Positions 1 through 5,905 of a stretch of DNA of 35,857 bases are shown in pieces. Both the position numbers and the translations under genes were made by a program. Source of the stretch: Flavobacteriaceae bacterium (GTDB lineage: Bacteria > Bacteroidota > Bacteroidia > Flavobacteriales > Flavobacteriaceae); the NCBI GenBank assembly GCA_947373225.1, contig CANBWX010000022.1:1-35857 (forward strand). The letters run 5' to 3'. The stretch's first letter is position 1. Every line of letters starts with the position of its first letter. The notes under the pieces are model-generated. The model was given only the letters and a program-made list of their open reading frames with translations. It was not told the DNA's origin and searched no databases.

Positions 1-183
1 TAAGTTCACGTTCACTTTTCACAAGAATTTTTATCTTTAACAGAAAATATAAAGTTCCGAACTTCGCAACTGACGAGAAGCGGCAAAACATTGTGCATCA
101 CTTTAGCAAGATTAGGAGCAGATTTTATACTGTTCCAAATACAAAAAAACGTTTCCAATCTAGCCCCGATTACAGTGAAAATC

Positions 184-212
184 CTTTATGTTCTTTCTTT
201 AAGAACATAAAG
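184..212 (-). terminator. Perfect 12-bp hairpin downstream of the metalloprotease gene
   Basis: Arms 184-195 and 201-212 are perfectly complementary around a 5-nt loop. On the minus strand the hairpin lies about 70 bp past the stop of the metalloprotease gene and is followed by only a short T run, so it is a weak intrinsic terminator at best. The rest of positions 1-280 shows no convincing gene on either strand. Confidence 0.4.
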
Positions 213-280
213 ATTGAAGCGAAAAGCGGGAACATTCACTGCAAATAAGCTCATTTTACCGCTACTAGAAAAAAAAAGGT

Positions 281-1042
281 TTACTTTCCGCCATTTGCTC
301 GAAGATCGGCAATACATTGCGCGTCAAGTTGTGGTGCAGAACCTAAATTTGCCAGACTATTTCCAGATTCTGAAAGCCAATACATTAAGCAATTTTGCAC
401 GGTACAATGATTTGGATGTGCTGTGTCCTCATGATTCGTTTGCATGGGAGCTCCTAAATTGACAAGTCCTAGAATGTGTCCGAATTCATGTGTGATTACT
501 GTAGTTTCTAATAAACTTCTGCTGGGTTGCATTGAACTAGTACTTAACCTTTGAACGGTATTTTCGAAAATAATAAAAGAAGTATTCCTATAGGACTCTC
601 CTAAAATAAGCGTTGTACTTGTGTCACCTGCTGATTTTCCATCTGCAAAAAATACCCAAACCGCTATTTGATTGGAAGTATTGTACTTTGTTCGGTTTGC
701 ATCTTCAAGAGCAATAAATTGCGGATTGGTATAACTTGCAAATCCTGGTGAAGGCAGTTCTCTTTTTACAATACTTATTCCATTTGGTTTAAATGTTCTT
801 GCCCCGATAAAAGCTACAAAGTTGTTAATCGCTGTTACTGATGGCTCATATCCAACAACATAAGCCACTTCAATAACCATACTAGTGTACTTTTTATCCG
901 ATAACAAATCCTTGGAAGAACTCCCCAAAGTCTGTTGGTTCATACTGACCGTGTTAGCAGAACCATTATTTAAAGCATCTCCATTTGAACAGGATTCAGT
1001 AAAAGCTAAACCAACTAATAGCAATACAATTATTTTTTTCAC
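281..1042 (-). CDS. Exported lipoprotein zinc metalloprotease (metzincin-like)
   Basis: A 253-residue protein starting at GTG. This is the only start that keeps the signal sequence, because an in-frame TAA lies two codons upstream. Residues 1-18 form a hydrophobic signal ending in a lipobox-like TESC, so Cys18 is probably lipidated and the protein anchored in the envelope. The zinc site is HEFGH at 185-189 with Gly192, followed by a CLMY Met-turn-like stretch near 218-221. Cys213 and Cys218 could form a disulfide. The metzincin consensus is HExxHxxGxxH/D; here the third-ligand position is Asn195. His204, nine residues on, could substitute. The family resembles the membrane metalloproteases annotated in Flavobacterium. 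It is probably a secreted peptidase of unknown substrate, transcribed alone. Confidence 0.75.
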   Translation of the reverse strand: MKKIIVLLLVGLAFTESCSNGDALNNGSANTVSMNQQTLGSSSKDLLSDKKYTSMVIEVAYVVGYEPSVTAINNFVAFIGARTFKPNGISIVKRELPSPGFASYTNPQFIALEDANRTKYNTSNQIAVWVFFADGKSAGDTSTTLILGESYRNTSFIIFENTVQRLSTSSMQPSRSLLETTVITHEFGHILGLVNLGAPMQTNHEDTAHPNHCTVQNCLMYWLSESGNSLANLGSAPQLDAQCIADLRANGGK

Positions 1043-1210
1043 TCTTTATATAAATTAGTAGTTTTGATGCGTTTTAAACCATAATCAGAAATCTCATTTA
1101 GATAGTATAAACTCAAATTAATATTTATTAGTATAATTACCACTTCCCATTTATACGTTTACTATTAATTAAAATGAAGTAGACTAAATATTTCCTTCCG
1201 GTAAGTCAAA

Positions 1211-1245
1211 AAAAAACTTTCAGAATGTCTTTCGAAAAGTTTTTT
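1211..1245 (-). terminator. Terminator for the outer-membrane barrel gene
   Basis: Arms 1211-1221 and 1234-1245 pair with one bulged A. The run of A on the plus-strand left side gives a long T tract on the minus strand, just past the stop at 1275. The remainder of 1043-1274 shows no gene. Confidence 0.65.
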
Positions 1246-1274
1246 ATTTGAAAAATGATTACTTCTATTCTAAT

Positions 1275-2468
1275 TTAAAAACTTTTAGAAAAGCTCAATA
1301 AAATGGTTTGTTTGTAATAAGGTTTTAATGGTTTTTGAAAAAAATCTCCTTTTAAAGTTGCACGATGCGACAAGGAAACATTTTTGAATAGTTTGAATTT
1401 TGTAATAAACAAACCATCAACCAATCCGTTTATAGTAGTTTTAGAAAAATAATCCGAAGAAATTCCAAAACGATATTGCATTTCCAACCATTTTTTAAAT
1501 TTCCTGTCGTACCAAATATTAAGTTCGGCTCCCAATTGTTTAAAAACAAAAAGATCGTAGTTATTGTTTACATCAAAAGTCTGGGTATAAAATCCAGTAT
1601 TGGCTATTCTTTGGCTCGTTAAACCATACAAACTAACCGAATATGGCGAAAGTGAAAATCGAAAATACTTGTTAGGTTGGTATTTTATACCTGGCGAAAG
1701 TGTTACTTGATATGGGCTTAAAAAAGCCTGAGTCTTTCCGCTATTATTGTAATCTTTAAAATAGTTTCCGTCATAAATCGTGAAAATCGAGGTGCTTGTT
1801 TTTGCAATTATATTTGCGTTCCACTTACTGCTTTTACCAATTGAATAGGAGAAATCATGTAAGGTGACAAACTCATCGCTGACTCTTTGAATATGAGTGC
1901 TACTTGTCAATCCAGATTTTTGCAAGGCTAGATTCCAATGCAATTCGTTGGTCATTGCAAATCGATTTCCTTCTTTATTATAATCTAATCCTAAATCTAA
2001 GGCACTTGTAGCAGAAAAGCTTTTTTTATCTGGACCAGAAGGAGGATTAAATTCTAATACATTACTAATATTTAAACCAATTCCAAAGGTGAAATGATAT
2101 GATTTTACTGGTTCTTCCGTTGCAACTGCAACTTTTGGTTTCTCATCAAAAAGTTTATTGACAACTAAATTTTTATCGTATTTGTTATATATAATAGTAT
2201 CTACCATCGTTTTTAAAACGGAAGTTTTTGCTACTTTATTTTGTGCATCAATAAACGCATAGTTATATTTTGTGTGGGTAGTTTTAATAATTTTACATCT
2301 TATTTCTGTGCTGTCACTTTTGATTATTAGATCTTTTTGTCCGAATATCGTAACGGAACTAAATAAAAAAAAGAAAACCAAAACAGATTTCAGAATCGTT
2401 TTTTTAATGATTTTATAATTTGACGAATTCTCAAACCAAAATAGTAATTGTGGGGTACTTTTTTTCAT
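1275..2468 (-). CDS. Exported protein with N-terminal 'DxIxxkSDSTEI' domain and C-terminal outer-membrane beta-barrel
   Basis: A 397-residue protein. A long positively charged N-region precedes the hydrophobic signal core at about residues 27-43, which ends in FGQ, typical of Bacteroidota signal peptidase I sites. After the signal comes a small domain (about 45-100) of the type often seen in Bacteroidota envelope proteins: a KSDSTEIRCKI phrase followed by YNYAF and IIYNKYD. From about residue 125 the protein alternates short polar and aromatic strands and ends with Phe (LSFSKSF), as expected for an outer-membrane barrel inserted by BamA. Function is not recognisable. The neighbour downstream is the metalloprotease and upstream is another exported protein; a terminator on each side suggests its own transcript. 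Confidence 0.65.
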   Translation of the reverse strand: MKKSTPQLLFWFENSSNYKIIKKTILKSVLVFFFLFSSVTIFGQKDLIIKSDSTEIRCKIIKTTHTKYNYAFIDAQNKVAKTSVLKTMVDTIIYNKYDKNLVVNKLFDEKPKVAVATEEPVKSYHFTFGIGLNISNVLEFNPPSGPDKKSFSATSALDLGLDYNKEGNRFAMTNELHWNLALQKSGLTSSTHIQRVSDEFVTLHDFSYSIGKSSKWNANIIAKTSTSIFTIYDGNYFKDYNNSGKTQAFLSPYQVTLSPGIKYQPNKYFRFSLSPYSVSLYGLTSQRIANTGFYTQTFDVNNNYDLFVFKQLGAELNIWYDRKFKKWLEMQYRFGISSDYFSKTTINGLVDGLFITKFKLFKNVSLSHRATLKGDFFQKPLKPYYKQTILLSFSKSF

Positions 2469-2520
2469 ATTGGAAAAATGAAAGTGAGTAAAATAATTTT
2501 GAATATAGTCTTAAATAAAA

Positions 2521-2544
2521 ACAGGGAGTAAAACTACTCCCTGT
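2521..2544. terminator. Strong bidirectional intrinsic terminator
   Basis: Perfect 10-bp stem (2521-2530 with 2535-2544) and a 4-nt loop, flanked by an A run on the left and a T run on the right. It lies just past the stop at 2555 of the minus-strand secreted protein and ends that transcript before the next gene. Confidence 0.85.
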
Positions 2545-2554
2545 TTTTATCCTT

Positions 2555-3187
2555 TTATTTTTTTGTTCCTTTATTGCCTTTGTCGCCCGGCAGTCCTTTT
2601 TCGTTAATTGCCATAGCGGTACAATCTCCATTTTCAATTGTTAATAAAAATGAAGCAGCGCATCTACCTGAACCTGAATTTGACATACCCCAACTCCAAT
2701 CACACACTAAAGAATATTCGCCATCAGGACAATCCTCTGGAAAAACACATTCGCCATCTTCAATAGTTACAGGCACTATTTTACCTTTGTTTTTTACAAC
2801 AAAATGAAAATCTTGCAAAGAAACCTTACCAGTTCCAGCTCCTGATGATCTTTTTGTCATGCTAATATCCTGAACATTAACCTTACCTGATGCTTGACCT
2901 GTTGCAAGATCTTTCGGACTAACAACATTTTCATCAGAACTCACCGAAAAAATGTACGGCTTATGCATTCTTTTACCTGTTGGCAATCCGCTTGCTACAT
3001 CTCTTGGAGAAACGACTGAGTGTTCGCAAACAATATCGCAACCTGCTGGAGATTCAATTACTCTACATTTTATATTGGTTTTTACATTATATCCCGCTTT
3101 AACACGAGCTGCATCTTGAGCAAATAATTGACTGGTAATACTTGTAAAAGCAAATAAAGCTACTGTAATAAAGATTCTTTTTTTCAT
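2555..3187 (-). CDS. Secreted protein with internal repeats and Hcp-like phrases
   Basis: A 210-residue protein with a clear Sec signal (residues 1-24, ending LFAQ). Residues 57-72 and about 86-100 are two copies of a VVSP-K/R-D-x-A-S/T-G-x-x-S/T-GK unit. The first continues into KRMHKP, which resembles the TGxRxHKP phrase of Hcp-type tube proteins. Further on, GAGTGKVSLQDFHF (about 117-130) and SWGMSNSGSG (about 165-174) also resemble Hcp phrases, but in an order unlike Hcp. There are several cysteines in the C-terminal half, and the tail is Lys/Gly-rich (GDKGNKGTKK). Hcp itself has no signal peptide, so this would be an exported relative or a chance resemblance. I do not assign a function. 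Its strong terminator and upstream gap suggest a monocistronic transcript. Confidence 0.6.
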   Translation of the reverse strand: MKKRIFITVALFAFTSITSQLFAQDAARVKAGYNVKTNIKCRVIESPAGCDIVCEHSVVSPRDVASGLPTGKRMHKPYIFSVSSDENVVSPKDLATGQASGKVNVQDISMTKRSSGAGTGKVSLQDFHFVVKNKGKIVPVTIEDGECVFPEDCPDGEYSLVCDWSWGMSNSGSGRCAASFLLTIENGDCTAMAINEKGLPGDKGNKGTKK

Positions 3188-3252
3188 GATTTCTAATTTT
3201 TAAATTATTGATTTTTTAGTTGTTTATAATAATAGATACTTTTAGTTCAAAA

Positions 3253-3355
3253 ATTGTTACCCCTAAATTTTAATTAATTTCAGATTATAATATTTTATAA
3301 ATTCCTAAAAGAACGATTACAACTTTATATCAACTTGCCTTAATAATTGTTACCC
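3253..3355. repeat. Two direct copies of ATTGTTACCC upstream of the Hcp-like gene
   Basis: ATTGTTACCC occurs at 3253-3262 and 3346-3355, each followed by C/T-TAA, about 66 and 159 bp upstream of the start at 3187. The second copy also sits inside an AATAATT...AATTATT inverted repeat. Candidate regulator sites; nothing else is visible in this gap. Confidence 0.35.
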
Positions 3356-3367
3356 TTAATTATTCAA

Positions 3368-3871
3368 TTATTTTTTTGCACCATTTATTTTTAAATAAGG
3401 AGTAAGTGCTTTCGATTCATTCGATGTTGTGTCTTTTTCTACTTTACCAGCAGTCCATTTTATATTAGCAACATGTTTTTTCTGCATAGTAGTTGCACTT
3501 TCATCGTTTACACTTTGCTCAGTAGCATCTGCTTGTTTGTTTGCATTAGTCATTTTAATGGTGTAATGCTGTTTCTCCGTTGTCATTACGTCATTGCTTT
3601 TCCCTTTTTGAGTTACAGATCCTTTTATCTCACGAGCGTTATTATCCGATACTTTTAAAAAATTACTTTCTTCTCCTTTAATTTTTTGGTGATAATTTCC
3701 TTTTAAGTAACTACTTGTTTCATTGGCTTCAGTGTCAGGAGGCAAATTTTTTATATCCTCATTCAATACTTTTCTGCTTGGGGATTTATTTATAGTATCC
3801 TTTTTGCTAACTTGCGCAAAAGCAATTGAACTCATAAATAAAGCCCCAATAAATGCGATCGATTTTTTCAT
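3368..3871 (-). CDS. Small secreted hydrophilic protein of unknown function
   Basis: A 167-residue protein with a clear Sec signal (residues 1-19, MKKSIAFIGALFMSSIAFA, cut before or after Gln20). The mature part is very rich in Lys, Asn, Thr and Ser with almost no hydrophobic core and no Cys, so it is probably extended or disordered. I recognise no domain. It is the first gene of a minus-strand run of exported proteins. Its start codon overlaps by 19 bp the first possible start of the divergent SET-domain gene, leaving no room for two separate promoters unless the SET gene starts later. Confidence 0.6.
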   Translation of the reverse strand: MKKSIAFIGALFMSSIAFAQVSKKDTINKSPSRKVLNEDIKNLPPDTEANETSSYLKGNYHQKIKGEESNFLKVSDNNAREIKGSVTQKGKSNDVMTTEKQHYTIKMTNANKQADATEQSVNDESATTMQKKHVANIKWTAGKVEKDTTSNESKALTPYLKINGAKK

Positions 3872-4311
3872 ATTTCAAGAATTTTAAAGGTGATAAAAAT
3901 AATTTATTTGTTACTAAACCTAATAATGCAATTTATGTTGCCATTTCTTCTATTCATGGTCGAGGTGTTTTTGCACAACAAACCATTAAAATAGGCGATA
4001 TAATCGAAGAGTGTCCCATTATTAAAATGAAGCTCCAAGAAATGACGGTTCGAAAGCAAATGCTGCTCAACTATTATGCTTTTATGATAGATGAACATAA
4101 TGAATACACCGGAATTGCGCTGGGTTATGGTTCATTATACAACCATGCCGACAATTGTAATGCTACTTATTATTTCGATAAAGAAAAAGAACTTATGATT
4201 TTTGAAGCCATTCAATCTATTGGAAAAAATCAAGAAATAACTATAAACTATTTGGGGCCAGAATCAGCTGGACAATCTATAGAAAATTGGATTAATAAAC
4301 CCGAATTATAA
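3853..4311 (+). CDS. SET-domain protein (putative protein-lysine methyltransferase)
   Basis: A protein of up to 152 residues. SET motifs are in order: an IHGRGVFA entry motif (about 34-41), a GYGSLYNHADNCNA motif (about 91-104, the NH...N pair that shapes the S-adenosylmethionine pocket) and an EITINYL motif (about 132-138, catalytic Tyr). The family transfers methyl groups from SAM to lysine; bacterial substrates are mostly unknown. There is no post-SET cysteine cluster. The ATG at 3853 lies inside the divergent gene's start codon region, so the true start may be a few codons later; no better ATG exists before the SET core. Transcription probably ends at the hairpin at 4410-4445. Confidence 0.7.
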   Translation: MRSIFSYFKNFKGDKNNLFVTKPNNAIYVAISSIHGRGVFAQQTIKIGDIIEECPIIKMKLQEMTVRKQMLLNYYAFMIDEHNEYTGIALGYGSLYNHADNCNATYYFDKEKELMIFEAIQSIGKNQEITINYLGPESAGQSIENWINKPEL

Positions 4312-4409
4312 AATTATTATCTTAAAAACTTTGATAAATATACAAATTTTAACTTATCAGCAAAAATATTTTTTTACTAATGAGTTAAAATAATAGATCA
4401 AAAACAACA

Positions 4410-4445
4410 AAAAACCCTTTCGAAAACAATTCCGAAAGGGTTTTT
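4410..4445. terminator. Duplicate copy of the glmM terminator
   Basis: A perfect 13-bp stem (4410-4422 with 4433-4445) with a 10-nt loop and T tract. The core from 4406 to 4445 is identical to the terminator at 5696-5735. It now probably terminates the SET-domain gene on the plus strand. Confidence 0.8.
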
Positions 4446-4465
4446 AAATTGATAATAAAACGATT

Positions 4466-4614
4466 CTAAATTCCAGCAACCTCCTTTATTTCGTCAATGA
4501 TCCTTAATGCCAAAGCATCGGCTTGATTTTGCGAAGGCGCTTCGGTATAAATACAAATAATTGGTTCAGTATTCGATTTTCTTAGGTGAACCCATTCGGT
4601 TGCAAAGTCAATTT
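4466..4614 (-). pseudogene. glmM C-terminal fragment (last 48 codons)
   Basis: On the minus strand this encodes the equivalent of GlmM residues 421-468 and still ends in a TAG stop. Most differences from the intact gene are silent or conservative (the end reads KEVAGI instead of KAIAGI), showing the sequence was once under coding constraint. The conserved Arg of SNTEPIIR, at the phosphate-binding loop, is Cys here through a CGT-to-TGT change, consistent with decay. There is no start or promoter, so it is non-functional. Confidence 0.85.
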
Positions 4615-4618
4615 CAAT

Positions 4619-4783
4619 TCTAAAATTTTAGTAATTGGACAAACCCCTGGGCAAAAAGTACAAAATAGTGGTGTGCCTTGGGACGATGTCAGTGGCAATA
4701 ATCTTAGGCAATGGTTTAATGTAAGTAGCGAACAATTTTACGATACCAACTTGTTTGCCATTATGCCGATGGGTTTTGCTTTC
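4619..4783 (+). pseudogene. Uracil-DNA glycosylase family fragment
   Basis: Positions 4619-4783 encode about 55 residues typical of a uracil-DNA glycosylase-superfamily protein: ILVIGQTPGQ (the motif with the catalytic or water-activating region), SGVPWDDVSG, LRQWF, FYD and IMPMGF. The roughly 30-residue N-terminus with its Cys pair and the C-terminal half are missing. The reading frame now begins with antisense glmM sequence from the direct repeat (ATG at 4586) and stops at 4810 after unrelated codons. It is therefore a chimeric ORF truncated at both ends, and almost certainly inactive. Confidence 0.8.
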
Positions 4784-4836
4784 CAAAAACTGGAAAAAAC
4801 TCAAAACTGAAAACTCAAAAAACAATATTTGTACTG

Positions 4837-4867
4837 TTACCAAATTGGTAAATAAATTATATATTTG
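4837..4867 (+). promoter_or_regulatory. higBA promoter with operator palindrome
   Basis: TATATTTG at 4860-4867 matches the Bacteroidota TAnnTTTG -7 box. Just upstream, 4837-4851 is a palindrome of two 7-bp half-sites (TTACCAA and TTGGTAA) around one A. It sits where an antitoxin such as HigA would bind to repress its own promoter. I see no good TTTG at -33. Confidence 0.6.
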
Positions 4868-4878
4868 TAAAAAAAATA

Positions 4879-5172
4879 TTGAGAGTAGTTGCGAAAAAAA
4901 TATTGAGAGATTTTTGGGAAAAACACGAAGATTGTGTACAACAATTAAAAGCGTGGTTTCGTGAAGCAGAAATTGCCGAATGGGAAAATCCAAACCAAAT
5001 AAAAGAAGAATATCCAAGCGCAAGTATTTTAAATGATAATCGAGTTGTTTTTAATATAAAAGGAAATAATTACAGATTAATAGTGAAAATAAGTTATGAA
5101 TATCAAATGGTTTGGATTCGATTTATTGGAACTCACGCTGAATATGATAAAGTTAACGCAAACACAATTTAG
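4879..5172 (+). CDS. higB: HigB-type toxin (RelE-superfamily mRNA interferase)
   Basis: A 97-residue protein starting at TTG, chosen because the family begins MR(V/I)xxKK and the -7 box ends only 12 bp upstream. HigB family phrases run along the whole length: KILRDFWEKH, LKAWFREAEIAEW, NRVVFNIKGNNYRLIVKI and IRFIGTHAEYDK, the last carrying the conserved C-terminal His and Tyr. HigB toxins cleave mRNA on the ribosome. The start region holds a 24-bp in-frame duplication (15-bp units at 4871-4885 and 4895-4909), so a second TTG at 4903 has the same context. Full family length and no lesion suggest it is active. Toxin precedes antitoxin, the usual order for HigBA. Confidence 0.87.
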   Translation: MRVVAKKILRDFWEKHEDCVQQLKAWFREAEIAEWENPNQIKEEYPSASILNDNRVVFNIKGNNYRLIVKISYEYQMVWIRFIGTHAEYDKVNANTI

Positions 5173-5175
5173 GTT

Positions 5176-5532
5176 ATGAACATAAATCTTATAAAAACAG
5201 AAAACGATTATAATCAAGCATTGGAAAGACTTGAAATGATTTTTAGCGCAAAAAGAGGAACCGAACAAGGCGACGAATTGGAACTTTTGGGGATGTTGAT
5301 TGAACAATATGAAAACGAACATTTTCCGATTGGTTTGCCAGATCCAATTGAAGCAATAAAATTCAGAATGGAGCAAATGGGTTATAATCAAAATGATTTG
5401 GCAAAAATTGTTGGATTTAAAAGCCGTGCAAGTGAAATTTTAAATCGAAAAAGAAAACTATCATTAGAAATGATTCGTCAATTGCATAACGAATTAAATA
5501 TTTCGACTGACGTTTTGATACAGGCTTATTAG
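5176..5532 (+). CDS. higA: HigA-type antitoxin with XRE helix-turn-helix
   Basis: A 118-residue protein, 3 bp after the toxin stop, so the two are co-translated. Residues 1-50 are an acidic helical part (GDELELLGMLIEQYE) typical of the HigA/COG5499 group. Residues about 56-110 form an XRE-type helix-turn-helix (MGYNQNDLAKIVG, SRASEILNRKRKLS). It should neutralise HigB and bind the palindrome at 4837-4851 to autorepress the operon. No frameshift or truncation. The pair lies between two direct copies of the glmM 3' end. Confidence 0.87.
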   Translation: MNINLIKTENDYNQALERLEMIFSAKRGTEQGDELELLGMLIEQYENEHFPIGLPDPIEAIKFRMEQMGYNQNDLAKIVGFKSRASEILNRKRKLSLEMIRQLHNELNISTDVLIQAY

Positions 5533-5563
5533 TAAAAAATAAACACAACAGTTATCAGTTAGA

Positions 5564-5633
5564 GTTCGTTGCGTGCGCATCACGAACAATGATACTCGTG
5601 TTGAACGGAATCGATTACACGTCCGTTAACACG
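5564..5633. other. Bulged inverted repeats downstream of higA
   Basis: Two nested features follow the antitoxin. GTTCGT (5564-5569) pairs with ACGAAC (5582-5587). A longer stem pairs 5594-5609 with 5622-5636 over 15 bp, with one unpaired base on each arm (G in the left, A in the right). There is no T tract, so it is not an intrinsic terminator. The bulged geometry recalls recombination sites such as integron attC, but the conserved attC ends are not convincingly present. Nothing else is visible between 5533 and 5695. Confidence 0.4.
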
Positions 5634-5695
5634 AAGTCATAGAAATACACTAATCTTCTCCTTTTGGATATTTTTATTTGAGCGGTTGTTTTTTT

Positions 5696-5905
5696 AACAA
5701 AAAACCCTTTCGAAAACAATTCCGAAAGGGTTTTTAATTGATAAAAAACAGTTCTAAATCCCGGCAATCGCTTTAATTTCGTCAATGATTCTTAATGCCA
5801 AAGCATCTGCTTGATTTTGCGAAGGCGCTTCGGTATAAATACGAATAATTGGTTCAGTATTCGATTTTCTAAGATGAACCCATTCGGTTGCAAAGTCAAT
5901 TTTCA
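5696..5905. repeat. Direct repeat, right copy (functional glmM 3' end plus terminator)
   Basis: The counterpart of 4406-4616. It includes the terminator and the last 48 codons of the intact glmM. Confidence 0.9.
5700..5735. terminator. glmM terminator
   Basis: A perfect 13-bp stem (5700-5712 with 5723-5735), 10-nt loop, A and T tracts on both sides. It is 19 bp past the glmM stop on the minus strand and also faces the end of higBA. Confidence 0.85.

Larger units (their letters stand above)
4406..4616. repeat. Direct repeat, left copy (glmM 3' end plus terminator)
   Basis: About 210 bp matching 5696-5905 in the same orientation, with roughly nine of ten bases identical by eye. The copies are offset by 1290 bp at the terminator. 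The match stops inside the same run of T, after which 4617 onward is unrelated to glmM. Confidence 0.9.

Noticed and set aside
1..280. Partial gene at the left edge
   Set aside because: No frame across this stretch shows protein-like composition; only the hairpin is supported.
4628..5023. 131-codon minus-strand ORF across the higB region
   Set aside because: It is antisense to the glycosylase fragment and higB, and has no recognisable motif.
5564..5633. True integron attC site
   Set aside because: The conserved RYYYAAC and GTTRRRY ends are not both present in suitable positions; only the bulged stem resemblance remains.
4406..5905. Island as an insertion sequence or prophage remnant
   Set aside because: No transposase, integrase or phage gene, and no terminal inverted repeats; only the direct repeat brackets it.
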